64,000 nucleotides of DNA, from positions 1-64,000 of the forward strand of contig CAZVGO010000042.1 of the NCBI GenBank assembly GCA_964626755.1, written 5' to 3'. This document shows, in pieces, positions 54,482 through 63,532 of this stretch (position 1 is the stretch's first letter; the number at the start of each line of letters is the position of its first letter). This DNA comes from JACDAV01 sp964626755 (GTDB lineage: Bacteria; Chloroflexota; Limnocylindria; Limnocylindrales; CSP1-4). The position numbers were made by a program, and so were the translations under genes. The notes below the pieces were generated by a model. That model saw nothing but the letters and a program-made list of their open reading frames with translations, was not told where the DNA came from and did not search any database.

Positions 54482-55285
54482 GTGCGGACCCGATCTCTCC
54501 TCGCTCAGAGCATGAGGATCGCGGTGGCCAGATCCGTCAAGGAGGGACGCCGCGCCACCGGATGGAGCCACCAGGAACTCGGCCGCCGCGCGCGCGTGTC
54601 AAGACAAATGGTCGGCCGGGTCGAACGCGCGACCGTCACGCCTTCGTTTGAGGTCGTGGGGCGGCTCTTCGGTGCTCTCGGGATCGAGGCCGAGCTCGTC
54701 GCCAGGTTGCCATTGCTCATGGACCGGCAGCGCCAGCGCGATCCCGCCCACGCCCGCTGCGGCGCGTATGTCCAGCGGCGGCTGGAGAAGGCGGATTGGG
54801 CCGTTCGTCGCGAGGTCGAGGTGATCCATGGCCGGTCCCACGGCTGGATCGACCTCCTCGCGATTGACCGAAATTCCGGGACCCTGCTTGTGATCGAGAT
54901 CAAAACCCAGCTGGACGACCTCGGCCAGATCGAGCGGTCGCTCACCTGGTACGAGCGCGAAGCGGTAGCGGCCGCGCGCCGCCTGGGCTGGCGGCCACGT
55001 CGCGTGAACGGGTGGTTGCTCGTGCTCGCCACCGCTGCTGCCGACAGCCGGGTCGCGGAGAACCGCGATGCCCTCGACGCGGCCTTTCCGGGCCGGGCGC
55101 AATCGATGATCGAGTGGCTGCGCGGATCGGATCCGGGCGCGTTCGACAGGCGAGCGCTGGCAATGATCGACCCTCGGAATCGACGCCAAGCGTGGCTGAT
55201 CCGCAGCCGAGTCGACGGTCGTCGGACGCCGGCGCCTTACAGTCACTACGCAGACTTCATGGCCTCGCTTCGGCGCGCCTCGTAG
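54482..55285 (+). CDS. XRE-type HTH fused to a PD-(D/E)XK nuclease-like domain
   Basis: A 267-residue protein with two parts. Residues 10-70 are a Cro/C1-type helix-turn-helix (WSHQELGRRARVSRQMVGRVER). Residues about 95-200 look like a PD-(D/E)XK fold: an Asp in GWIDLLAID (D124) followed after a hairpin by VIEIKT (E139, K141), then a helix with QIERSL. The same layout occurs in restriction-type nucleases. Activity is inferred from these residues only. It sits alone in a 1.2-kb gap between rpiB and pgi with a weakly defined promoter. The start is GTG at 54482; an ATG at 54512 is possible. Confidence 0.7.
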   Translation: MRTRSLLAQSMRIAVARSVKEGRRATGWSHQELGRRARVSRQMVGRVERATVTPSFEVVGRLFGALGIEAELVARLPLLMDRQRQRDPAHARCGAYVQRRLEKADWAVRREVEVIHGRSHGWIDLLAIDRNSGTLLVIEIKTQLDDLGQIERSLTWYEREAVAAARRLGWRPRRVNGWLLVLATAAADSRVAENRDALDAAFPGRAQSMIEWLRGSDPGAFDRRALAMIDPRNRRQAWLIRSRVDGRRTPAPYSHYADFMASLRRAS

Positions 55286-55527
55286 CGCTGTCCGAACGCT
55301 TTCGGCCACTCTGGGTAGCACTTCAGCGACCAGTCAGGCAGTTCGAACCGGTCCGCCCGTCGCATCGACCTGTTTTCTGCGTACTCATCGTCGATCCGCT
55401 GCTGCCGGTGGCGGATCGCGCAGGGGGGTTCTCGGTCGAAGCGCGGACGATAGGCTCCGGACCAGCAGTCGAGGACCCGCGTGAGGGCGGCGCGCTACTG
55501 TTCAGCGACTACCATTCGGAGGCACCC

Positions 55528-57357
55528 ATGCCGGACCCCGTATCTCCCGCGGTGGACCTGCCGAGCTTCTCGCTCGGCGAAGCGACCGCGGCCTACGACG
55601 CGGCCGTCGGACGCGCTCGCGACGAACGATGGGCGGAGCGCCTGTTTGATCGCGACCCGAGCCTCTGGTCGTCGGACCCACGGGTCCAGGCGGCGATCGC
55701 CGACCGGCTCGGCTGGCTCGACGCGCCGGAGCACTTCAGCAATCACATCCCTGACCTCGAGGGCTTCGGGCAGGGCATTGTCGCTGCCGGCTTCCGGACG
55801 GCCGTCGTCATGGGCATGGGCGGCAGCAGCCTCGCCCCGGAGGTGCTCGCGCGGACATTCGGCTCGGCGGAGGGCGCCGTCGAGATCGAGATCCTCGACT
55901 CGACCGACCCGGACGCCGTCAGCGCCCTGTTGGATCGTCTCGACCCCCTCTCGACCCTGTGGATCGTCGCGTCGAAGTCCGGGACGACCACCGAGCCGCT
56001 CGCCTTCCAGGCCGCGGCCTGGGCGCGGATCGACGATGCCCTCGAGGCGCAGGGCTCGAACCAGTCGCCGGGTGAGCTGATGATCGCCATAACCGATCCC
56101 GGCAAGAGCGTGGCGGCGATCCCCCGCCACGACGAGCTCCGCGAGACCTTCCTCAACCCGCCCGACATCGGCGGACGGTATTCCGCGCTGACGTACGTGG
56201 GGCTCGTCCCTGCCGCGCTCATGGGTGTAGACCTCGACCCGTTCCTCGCAAGCGCGTCCGCGATGCTCGCGCGTTCGCGCGATCCGGAGCCCACCCGCAA
56301 CCCGGGCGTCAGCCTGGGACTTGCCCTCGGTGTCCTCGCTCGCGCCGGCCGGGACAAGCTGACGCTGCTGCCCGACCCGGAGATCGCGAGCTTCGGCTCA
56401 TGGGCCGAGCAGCTCATCGCCGAGAGCACCGGCAAGCACGGTGTTGGGATCGTGCCCGTCGACCTCGAGCCGCTCGGAGCGGCCGGCGTGTATCGGTCGG
56501 ATCGCGTGTTCGTCCGCTTGTCGATTGCGGGCTCGGCCGGCATCGCCGGCGCCGACGCTCTCGTCGACGCGGTGCAGGCGGCCGGCCATCCGGTCATCCG
56601 GGTCCACCTCGCCGACACGATCGACCTTGCCGGCGAGTTCGTCCGCTGGGAGATCGCGACCGCCATCGCCGGCGCCGTGCTGGGAATCGATCCGTTCGAC
56701 CAGCCGAACGTCGAGGAGGCGAAGGAGCTGACCCGCCAGGTCCTCGCCGCCCACGCGCCCGACGACCGACTCGATCCGGAGCATCCCGGTGCCTGGGCGA
56801 GGGCGACCGATATCGAGGTCCCCGAACCAGAGGTGGTCCCGATCCTCGCGGAGGGCGACGGCATCGTCCTCATCGGCGACGCCCCGCTGCGCCTGACCAG
56901 CGGCGATGGGACGCTCGTCGGCGAGCTCGGCCGGCACCTCGCCCGGCGGAAGCCGAACGCGTACCTGGCGATCCAGGCCTTCATCGCCCCGGCCCCGGAG
57001 CGGGACGCGGCGATCGCCAGGATCCGGACGCTGCTCCGCGACCGGACGGGCCGGGCCACGACGGCCGGCTACGGGCCGCGCTTCCTCCACTCGACCGGCC
57101 AGCTTCACAAGGGCGGTCCACCCACCGGCTGGTTCGTCCAGCTCACCGAGGACCACGAAAAGGATCGCGAGATTCCCGGGCGGCCGTACACGTTCGGCCA
57201 GCTCATCGCGGCCCAGGCCGAGGGCGACTTCGCCGCCATCGAGTCGCACGACCTGCCGATCCTGCGCGTCCACCTCGGGCGCGATCCGGTCGCCGGCCTC
57301 GCTGCCCTCGAGCGGGCCCTGGCCGCGGCCCTCGTCGACGCCGCCACGGAGGCCTGA
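55528..57357 (+). CDS. pgi: Glucose-6-phosphate isomerase
   Basis: Interconverts glucose-6- and fructose-6-phosphate. The 609-residue product has MGMGGSSLAPEVLARTFG, VASKSGTTTEPLAFQ, the KSVAAIPRHDELRETFLNP segment with sugar-ring contacts, and SWAEQLIAESTGKHGVGIVP. It is longer than usual Pgi (about 450-550) because of an extra C-terminal domain. This form resembles the Pgi half of fused Tal-Pgi proteins in related bacteria, but the Tal half is absent. GGAGG precedes the ATG. It is first in pgi-gnd-zwf-opcA-pgl. Confidence 0.93.
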   Translation: MPDPVSPAVDLPSFSLGEATAAYDAAVGRARDERWAERLFDRDPSLWSSDPRVQAAIADRLGWLDAPEHFSNHIPDLEGFGQGIVAAGFRTAVVMGMGGSSLAPEVLARTFGSAEGAVEIEILDSTDPDAVSALLDRLDPLSTLWIVASKSGTTTEPLAFQAAAWARIDDALEAQGSNQSPGELMIAITDPGKSVAAIPRHDELRETFLNPPDIGGRYSALTYVGLVPAALMGVDLDPFLASASAMLARSRDPEPTRNPGVSLGLALGVLARAGRDKLTLLPDPEIASFGSWAEQLIAESTGKHGVGIVPVDLEPLGAAGVYRSDRVFVRLSIAGSAGIAGADALVDAVQAAGHPVIRVHLADTIDLAGEFVRWEIATAIAGAVLGIDPFDQPNVEEAKELTRQVLAAHAPDDRLDPEHPGAWARATDIEVPEPEVVPILAEGDGIVLIGDAPLRLTSGDGTLVGELGRHLARRKPNAYLAIQAFIAPAPERDAAIARIRTLLRDRTGRATTAGYGPRFLHSTGQLHKGGPPTGWFVQLTEDHEKDREIPGRPYTFGQLIAAQAEGDFAAIESHDLPILRVHLGRDPVAGLAALERALAAALVDAATEA

Positions 57358-57360
57358 GCC

Positions 57361-58257
57361 ATGCGGATCGGGTTTATCGGTCTCGGCCGAATGGGCGCGA
57401 ACATGGTCCGCCGCCTGCTACGCACCGGCCACGAGGTCGTGGCGTACAACCGGACGGCGGAGAAGACGAAGGAGATCGCCGGCGAAGGCGCCGAGGCCGC
57501 GTTCACGATCGAGGAGCTCGTCGGCAAGCTGAAGAAGCCGCGCGCCGTCTGGATCATGGTCCCCGCCGGTGATGCCACCGAGGCGCAGATCGAGGAGCTC
57601 CTCGAGCACCTCGCGAAGGGCGACACGATCATCGACGGCGGCAACACGAACTTCCACGACGACCAGCGCCGACACCCCGAGTTGAAGAAGAAGGGCATCG
57701 ACTACGTCGACGCCGGCGTGTCGGGCGGGATCTGGGGCCTCGCGAACGGCTTCTGCCTGATGGTCGGGGGCGACCCGGAGCCGGTCGGTCGCCTGGAGCC
57801 GGTTTTCAAGGACCTCGCCCCGGTTGGCGGCTACCTCCACACCGGTGGCCCCGGCTCCGGACACTACGTGAAGATGGTCCACAACGGGATCGAGTACGGA
57901 ATGATGCAGGCGTACGCCGAGGGCTTCGAGATCATGCACGCGAGCGACTACCCGCTCGACCTCCAGTCGATCGCGAAGCTGTGGAACCACGGGTCGGTCG
58001 TTCGGTCGTGGCTGCTCGAGCTGCTCGAGCCCGCGCTCGCGGGCGACCAGAACCTCAGCCGGATCAAGGGCTGGGTCGCCGACTCGGGCGAGGGCCGCTG
58101 GACGATCCAGGAGGCAATCGACAAGGACGTGCCGGCCCCCATCATCACGCTGTCCCTGCTCATGCGGTTCCGCTCCCGCCAGGACGACTCGTACGGCGCG
58201 AAGGTCCTGGCCGCGTTACGCAACGAGTTCGGCGGCCACGCCGTGAAGACGGAGTAA
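57361..58257 (+). CDS. gnd: 6-phosphogluconate dehydrogenase (short, decarboxylating type)
   Basis: Oxidises 6-phosphogluconate to ribulose-5-phosphate. MRIGFIGLGRMGANMVRRLL opens the Rossmann fold and ends with VKMVHNGIEYGMMQAYAEGF, while RQDDSYGAKVLAAL closes the protein. The 298-residue length is the short YqeC-like bacterial form. It starts 3 bp after the pgi stop and zwf begins directly after its TAA. Confidence 0.95.
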   Translation: MRIGFIGLGRMGANMVRRLLRTGHEVVAYNRTAEKTKEIAGEGAEAAFTIEELVGKLKKPRAVWIMVPAGDATEAQIEELLEHLAKGDTIIDGGNTNFHDDQRRHPELKKKGIDYVDAGVSGGIWGLANGFCLMVGGDPEPVGRLEPVFKDLAPVGGYLHTGGPGSGHYVKMVHNGIEYGMMQAYAEGFEIMHASDYPLDLQSIAKLWNHGSVVRSWLLELLEPALAGDQNLSRIKGWVADSGEGRWTIQEAIDKDVPAPIITLSLLMRFRSRQDDSYGAKVLAALRNEFGGHAVKTE

Positions 58258-59982
58258 ATGGCGCGTAAGGCGCCATCCCGGCCGGCCAGGAAGGCATCGC
58301 CGAAGCCGGCGCCCGGGTCCAGGACCAAGAGGACATCGCCCGAGGCCGAGCCGGACGCGGTCCCCTATCCCTCGCCCCGGCCGCGCGACGTGCCGCGGAC
58401 GATGCGCGATCTGCGGCTCTTCCGGCGAAGCCGCAAACGGAGCGCACCGCGAGTCCTGGACAACCCGCTCCGCGAGGGCCTCCGCCTCGAGCGGGTGCCG
58501 GACCCATGCATCCTCGCGCTGTTCGGGGCGACCGGCGACCTCGCTCATCGGAAGGTCATCCCGGCGCTCTATCAGCTGTGGCGGACGAACCTCCTGCCCC
58601 ACGAGTTCCAGCTCCTCGGCATCGCCCGGCGACCGTTCGACGACCGCTCGTTCCGGGCGGAGGTCCTCGCATCGATCGAGGAGCACGCGCGGATCCAGCC
58701 GATCGACGACGAGGCGTGGAAGACGTTCGCGGAGCGCATCACCTACCAGCAGTGCAACTTCGACGATCCGCGTGGTTACGAGGCCCTCGCCAAGCACCTC
58801 GAGAAGATGGACGAGGATCACGGCACCCGCGGCAACCGGCTCTACTACCTCGCGACCCAGCCGTCCGCGTTCTCGCAGATCGTCGCCCAGCTCGGCCGGG
58901 TCGGCCTCGACCACGAGGTCCACGGCGGCGGCTGGCGCCGGATCGTCATCGAGAAGCCGTTCGGGCACGACCTCGAATCGGCCCACCGGTTGAACCGCGA
59001 CGTCGCCCGCGTGTTTCGCGAATCGCAGGTCTACCGGATCGATCACTACCTCGGCAAGGAGACCGTCCGGAATCTCCTCGTATTCCGGTTCGCGAACGGA
59101 ATCTTCGAGCCGATCTGGAACCGCCGCCACATCGACCACGTGCAGATCACCGTCGCGGAATCGCTCGGAGTCGAGGGCCGCGGCGCGTTCTACGAGGAGA
59201 CGGGCGCGACGCGCGACGTCCTCCAGAACCACCTCCTCCAGCTGATGAGCCTTGTCGCGATGGAGCCACCAACGACGTTCGAGGCGGAGCCGTTACGGGA
59301 CGAGAAGGTCAAGGTGATCCGGGCGATCGCCGAGAAATCGCGTGAGGAGATCGAGCGCGACGTCGTCCGCGGCCAGTACGCCAAGGGCTGGGTGGCCGCA
59401 CAGCCCGTGCCGGGCTACCGCGAGGAGTCCGAGGCCGACTCGCAGTCGGAGACCGAGACCTTCGTCGCGGTCAAGCTGTACGTCGACGACTGGCGCTGGT
59501 CGGACGTCCCGTTCTACCTCCGGACGGGCAAGCGGCTGCCGAAACGGGCGACCGAGATCGCGATCCAGTTCAAGGAGGTTCCCCACAAGCTCTTCCGGGA
59601 GTCGGCCTCGGAGCCGGAGCCGAACCTCCTCGCGATCCGGATCCAGCCGGACGAGGGGATCATGCTTCGGTTCGCGGCCAAGATCCCGGGTCTCGGGATC
59701 GACGTCCGGTCGGTCACGATGGACTTCACGTACGGGTCGGCGTTCGCGGTCGACTCGCCGGACGCGTACGAGACCCTCATCCTCGACGCGCTTCTCGGCG
59801 ACGCCTCGCTGTTCACCCGGGCGGACGAAGTGGAGCAGGCGTGGGCGATCGTCGATCCGATGCTCGACGCGTGGGCGGACGGCCCAACGCCGAAGTTCCC
59901 GAACTACGAAGCGGGCACCTGGGGCCCGCCCGAGGCGGATGAGTTGCTCGCCCGCGACGGACGTCGATGGCGCCGGATCTGA
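58258..59982 (+). CDS. zwf: Glucose-6-phosphate dehydrogenase with basic N-terminal extension
   Basis: First enzyme of the oxidative pentose phosphate pathway. The core runs from about residue 84 with LFGATGDLAHRKVIPALYQL, then RIDHYLGKETVRNLL (catalytic His). Residues 1-83 are an added Lys/Arg/Pro-rich, disordered stretch (MARKAPSRPARKASPKPAPG), much like the basic tail of PGK in this window. ATG follows directly after the gnd TAA. It requires OpcA in some bacteria, and opcA follows about 210 bp downstream. Confidence 0.94.
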   Translation: MARKAPSRPARKASPKPAPGSRTKRTSPEAEPDAVPYPSPRPRDVPRTMRDLRLFRRSRKRSAPRVLDNPLREGLRLERVPDPCILALFGATGDLAHRKVIPALYQLWRTNLLPHEFQLLGIARRPFDDRSFRAEVLASIEEHARIQPIDDEAWKTFAERITYQQCNFDDPRGYEALAKHLEKMDEDHGTRGNRLYYLATQPSAFSQIVAQLGRVGLDHEVHGGGWRRIVIEKPFGHDLESAHRLNRDVARVFRESQVYRIDHYLGKETVRNLLVFRFANGIFEPIWNRRHIDHVQITVAESLGVEGRGAFYEETGATRDVLQNHLLQLMSLVAMEPPTTFEAEPLRDEKVKVIRAIAEKSREEIERDVVRGQYAKGWVAAQPVPGYREESEADSQSETETFVAVKLYVDDWRWSDVPFYLRTGKRLPKRATEIAIQFKEVPHKLFRESASEPEPNLLAIRIQPDEGIMLRFAAKIPGLGIDVRSVTMDFTYGSAFAVDSPDAYETLILDALLGDASLFTRADEVEQAWAIVDPMLDAWADGPTPKFPNYEAGTWGPPEADELLARDGRRWRRI

Positions 59983-59997
59983 GGTCGCCGCCATTTC

Positions 59998-60050
59998 CCC
60001 ACCGGGTGGGAGTTACGGGCCCGCGTGCTGTCATGTACCCACCGGGCGGG
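59998..60050. repeat. Two palindromic elements after zwf
   Basis: CCCACCGGGTGGG (59998-60010) is a perfect hairpin sequence. CTGTCATGTACCCACCGGGCGGG (60028-60050) shares 20 of 23 bases with the element downstream of tal (38162-38184, in the same orientation to its gene). The two lie in opposite orientation to each other. A terminator, processing site or regulator target are all possible. Confidence 0.6.
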
Positions 60051-60144
60051 GATCTGACAACGTCGGGAAGGGCCCGCGTGCGGGAGCCGACGAGTCCGAG
60101 GGCGCGATTCTCGATCGGCGATGCCCTAAGGCCCACCCCACGGG

Positions 60145-60203
60145 AGTTTGACGATGGCGGGGCCTGTCTGACGATGGTTGAGGGGCAGTCTGACGATGGT
60201 TGA
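60145..60203 (+). repeat. Triplicated start region with two mini-ORFs before opcA
   Basis: A roughly 20-22 bp unit with TCTGACGATGGTTGA(A/G)GG occurs about three times (60147-60207). ATGs at 60154, 60174 and 60196 follow each unit. The first frame encodes 5 codons and stops at 60169-60171; the second encodes 9 and stops at 60201-60203, overlapping the opcA start. The opcA ATG is the third. Upstream mini-ORFs could affect opcA translation. Confidence 0.6.
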
Positions 60204-61572
60204 AGGTCCCTCGCGGTCGAACGGGCACGAGCCGGACGGCGGCCCCGAGGTCGGGGAGATCCTCGCCGTCGGGAGGCGGGCCGTGGGCAGCGGCCGGATC
60301 GTCCTCGAGCAGGACGCCCGTCCGGGCGAGCCATTCCTCCACTGGCAATCGCGCGCCCACTCGATCGAGGACATCGAGAAGGAGCTCACCCGGATCTGGG
60401 CCGAGCCGAATCTCGAGACGCTGATCGGGGGCGAGCCGGGACGCTACATCGCGGCCCGGACGAGCGTGATGAACCTCGTCGTCATCGCCAAGCGACCGGA
60501 GATCGGGGAGCGCAGCGCGGCCACGATCCAGCTCCTGACCGGCAAGCACCCGTCCCGGACCATGATCGTGTCGGCCGCGGACCCGGATGGCCCATCGTGG
60601 CTCGACGCCCAGATCCAGGCCCACTGCATCCTGCCGCGGGCCGACGCGCCGGAGATCTGCGCCGAGATGATCTACCTCTCGGCGGGCGGAGAGAGCGGCC
60701 GGCACCTCGACGCGATCGTCGCGCCGCTCCTCATCCACGACCTGCCGGTGACGATCTGGTGGCCGGGCGAGCCGCCGTTCGGGACGGATCCGGCGAACGA
60801 CCTCTTCGCAATGGCCGACCGCCTCGTCGTCGACGGCTCGACCTGGGGAGACGACGGACTCGGTCGTCTGCGCCAGCTCGCCGAGCTGGTCGATCGGACC
60901 GGCCTCTCCGTCCGCGACTTCGCCCTCGTCCGCCAGTCGCGCTGGCGCGAGGCGATCGCGTCGATCTTCGACCTGCCCGACTTCACCCCGTTCCTCGGCT
61001 CGCTTCGCCGGATTGCGGTGGCCTATGCGACTCACGACGAGACCGGCGCGCCCGGGTCGACGAATCTCGTCAAGCCCGTCTACCACGTGGCGTGGCTCGC
61101 ATCGCGACTGGGGCTGCGCGTCGTTCGGCCGCTCGGACCGGTCGCCGGCCACGCGCCGAGGCCCGGCCCCCGAACGGGCCGGGCTCGCCGCGGTTCGGCC
61201 GCGAAGCCGACGCTCAGCCGTGGCCTCGGGGCTGCGCTATCCGACGGCCGGTCGGAGGTCGCGGTCGTCGTGCGTCCGGTGGTCTCGCCGATGCCGGCCG
61301 GGACGACGCTCCGCGTAGAGCTGCTCGCAGAGCGGCGCGGCTCCGAGATGCGCGCGGACGCGACCGCCGTCCAGGACTCGGTCCACGTTCGAGTCTGGCT
61401 CGACGGGATCGAGTCCCTCGACCGAATCTTCAAGGCCCCGCGCCGGACGGACGTCGATCTCCTCGCCGAGGCGATCGAGGTGGGCGGCCGCGATCCCATC
61501 TCGGACGGGTCGGTCCGGCTGGCGGCGGCCCTTGCCGGCGACGCGGCCGTGCCCGGCCGGGCCATCCGGTGA
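60196..61572 (+). CDS. opcA: OpcA, glucose-6-phosphate dehydrogenase assembly protein
   Basis: Allosteric partner and assembly factor of Zwf. The product starts MVEGPSRSNGHEPDGG, with SVMNLVVIAKRPEIG, PLLIHDLPVTIWWPGEPPF, and the C-terminal domain containing VVVRPVVSPMPAGT. A Gly/Arg/Ala-rich linker separates the two OpcA domains. The 458-residue length is normal. The ATG at 60196 follows the triplicated start region; a TTG at 60178 would add six residues. Its stop overlaps the pgl GTG (GTGA). Confidence 0.92.
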   Translation: MVEGPSRSNGHEPDGGPEVGEILAVGRRAVGSGRIVLEQDARPGEPFLHWQSRAHSIEDIEKELTRIWAEPNLETLIGGEPGRYIAARTSVMNLVVIAKRPEIGERSAATIQLLTGKHPSRTMIVSAADPDGPSWLDAQIQAHCILPRADAPEICAEMIYLSAGGESGRHLDAIVAPLLIHDLPVTIWWPGEPPFGTDPANDLFAMADRLVVDGSTWGDDGLGRLRQLAELVDRTGLSVRDFALVRQSRWREAIASIFDLPDFTPFLGSLRRIAVAYATHDETGAPGSTNLVKPVYHVAWLASRLGLRVVRPLGPVAGHAPRPGPRTGRARRGSAAKPTLSRGLGAALSDGRSEVAVVVRPVVSPMPAGTTLRVELLAERRGSEMRADATAVQDSVHVRVWLDGIESLDRIFKAPRRTDVDLLAEAIEVGGRDPISDGSVRLAAALAGDAAVPGRAIR

Positions 61573-62435
61573 CGCCGCTGGCCGCGACAGGCGAGCCGGC
61601 GATCGGGGTGCTGCGCGACGCCGACGCCGTGTCCGAGGCCGCGGCCAACCAGATCGCCGACCTCCTCCGCGACGCCGTCGGCGCTCGCGGCCGGGCCGAT
61701 TGGGCGACTACAGGTGGATCGGCGCCCGTCGGAATCTATCGCCGGCTCGGAGCATCGGAGTTCCGCGACCGCGTCCCATGGTCCGGCGTCCACCTGTGGT
61801 GGGGCGACGATCGCTATGTGCCGCGCGACCATCCACTCTCGAACATCCTGCCGGTCGACCAGGTCCTCCTCGCGGCAGCCGCCCACTCCGGGACGGACTG
61901 GCTCGCCGACGACCCGGACGACGCGATCCGCGGCATCCACCCGGGAGCGCCCATCCCGGTCGAGAACATCCATCCATTCCCGACGAGCGAGGCGATCGGC
62001 GAGTCGCGCAGTCCTGCCTGGGCAGCCGCCCGCTACGACGCCGAGCTGCGGGCCGCCGGCGCCGCGGGCCTCGCGACGCGCGACGGATGGCCGGTTTTCG
62101 ACCTCGTCCTGCTCGGCGTCGGCCCGGACGGCCACGTGATGTCCGTGTTCCCGGGCTCGACGACGTTCGACGAGAGTGCGTGGGCGTTGCCGGTCCCAGC
62201 CCCAGGCCATGTCGAGCCGCACGTCACCCGCATGACGCTGAATCCCCGCATCCTCGACGTCGCCCGCCAGGTCCTCGTCGTCGTCCACGGCGCGGCGAAG
62301 GCCGATGTCGTCGCGACGATCTTCGGCGACGAGCGCGACCCGCGCCAGTGGCCTGCCCAGCTCGTCCGCCGTCCGGGGGTCGCCTGGCTCCTCGACGAGG
62401 CCGCCGCGGCGCGCCTTCCGCGCGGCCGCCGGTAG
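61569..62435 (+). CDS. pgl: 6-phosphogluconolactonase
   Basis: Hydrolyses 6-phosphogluconolactone between Zwf and Gnd. The DevB-type family pattern is clear: TTGGSAPVGIYRRLG, LWWGDDRYVPRDHPLSN, FDLVLLGVGPDGHVMSVFPGS and VVVHGAAKADVVATIF. The GTG at 61569 overlaps the opcA stop (GTGA). The 288 residues are typical. This completes pgi-gnd-zwf-opcA-pgl. Confidence 0.94.
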   Translation: MTPLAATGEPAIGVLRDADAVSEAAANQIADLLRDAVGARGRADWATTGGSAPVGIYRRLGASEFRDRVPWSGVHLWWGDDRYVPRDHPLSNILPVDQVLLAAAAHSGTDWLADDPDDAIRGIHPGAPIPVENIHPFPTSEAIGESRSPAWAAARYDAELRAAGAAGLATRDGWPVFDLVLLGVGPDGHVMSVFPGSTTFDESAWALPVPAPGHVEPHVTRMTLNPRILDVARQVLVVVHGAAKADVVATIFGDERDPRQWPAQLVRRPGVAWLLDEAAAARLPRGRR

Positions 62436-62443
62436 GGGGCCGG

Positions 62444-63241
62444 GTGGTTGCGAGCGCGGACGGCACGCGGATCGCCGACTTTGTCTCGGGCGACGGGCCG
62501 GCGCTCGTGCTCGTGCATGGGACGACGGCCGACCACACGACCTTCCGCGTCATCGAGCCGGCGCTCGCCACGCGACACACGATCCATGCGATCGACCGGC
62601 GAGGCCGCGGGGCGAGCGGCGATGGGCCGCGGTACGCGATCGAACGCGAGTTCGAGGACCTGGCGGCCGTTGTCGAGGCAATCTCGGCGGCGACCGGGCG
62701 AGCCGTCGACGTCGTCGGTCACTCGCTCGGTGGCCGCATCGGGCTGGGGGCCGCGCTGCGGACTCCAAACGTCCGTCGCCTCGTGGTCTACGAGGGCGCC
62801 CCGGCACCGGCCGGTATGACCTACACCGCGCGCGACCAGCTCGAGCGCCTCCGGTCGCTCGCCCAGGCAGGCCGGAACGAGGAGCTCGTCGAGACGTTCT
62901 TCCAGGAGATCGTGGGCATGACCGACGAGGAGCTCGCGGGATACAGAGCGAATCCCGTATGGCCGGCCCGGGTCGCTGCCGCTCCCACGATCGTCCGCGA
63001 GATCGAGGAAGAGGACGGCTCCGCGGCCGCCGGGCTCGAGGCGCTCGGCCGGGTGACGGTGCCCGTCCTGCAGATCCTCGGCGGCGCCGGCCTGCCGGTA
63101 TTCCGCGCAGCGACCGAGGCCCTCGATGCCAGGCTTGCCGACGGCCGGATCGCGGTCATCGAGGGTGCGAAGCACGCTGCCCACCACACCCACCCGGACC
63201 GGTTCGTGGCCGAGGTCGAGAGGTTCCTCGCCCAGCCATAG
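62444..63241 (+). CDS. Alpha/beta hydrolase
   Basis: A 265-residue alpha/beta-fold hydrolase. VLVHGTTADHTTF holds the oxyanion HG, DVVGHSLGGRIGL the nucleophile Ser (GHSLG), VTVPVLQILGG precedes the acid, and EGAKHAAHHTHPDRF the catalytic His. Substrate unknown; esterase or haloperoxidase-like classes are possible. The GTG start at 62444 lies 8 bp after the pgl stop. It may be in the same transcript but is not a pathway enzyme. Confidence 0.88.
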   Translation: MVASADGTRIADFVSGDGPALVLVHGTTADHTTFRVIEPALATRHTIHAIDRRGRGASGDGPRYAIEREFEDLAAVVEAISAATGRAVDVVGHSLGGRIGLGAALRTPNVRRLVVYEGAPAPAGMTYTARDQLERLRSLAQAGRNEELVETFFQEIVGMTDEELAGYRANPVWPARVAAAPTIVREIEEEDGSAAAGLEALGRVTVPVLQILGGAGLPVFRAATEALDARLADGRIAVIEGAKHAAHHTHPDRFVAEVERFLAQP

Positions 63242-63277
63242 GCCACGCCGGCCGCCGCCGCGTGCCACACTTGGCCC

Positions 63278-63532
63278 ATGGACATGGGGATCGTCGGCTG
63301 GATCGTCGTCGGCTTCATCGCCGGCTCGATCTCCGGCTGGATCGTCGGAACGCGATCGGCCCGCGGCTGCCTCCCGACGATCCTCATCGGGATCGTCGGC
63401 GGCATCGTCGGCGGCTGGCTCGCCCGCGAGCTCGATTATGGCCAGGTCGAGGGGTTCTTCGCCGCGATCGTGTTCGCCTCGATCGGCGCGATCCTCGTCC
63501 GGATCATCCTCCGCGCCATCGAGAAGCGATGA
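63278..63532 (+). CDS. GlsB/YeaQ/YmgE-family membrane protein
   Basis: An 84-residue hydrophobic protein with glycine-rich helices (GIVGWIVVGFIAGSISGWIVG, TILIGIVGGIVGGWLA, FFAAIVFASIGAILVRII), the pattern of transglycosylase-associated GlsB/YeaQ proteins of unknown exact role in stress. The ATG at 63278 is used; one at 63284 is possible. Its stop overlaps the citrate synthase ATG in ATGA. Confidence 0.85.
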   Translation: MDMGIVGWIVVGFIAGSISGWIVGTRSARGCLPTILIGIVGGIVGGWLARELDYGQVEGFFAAIVFASIGAILVRIILRAIEKR

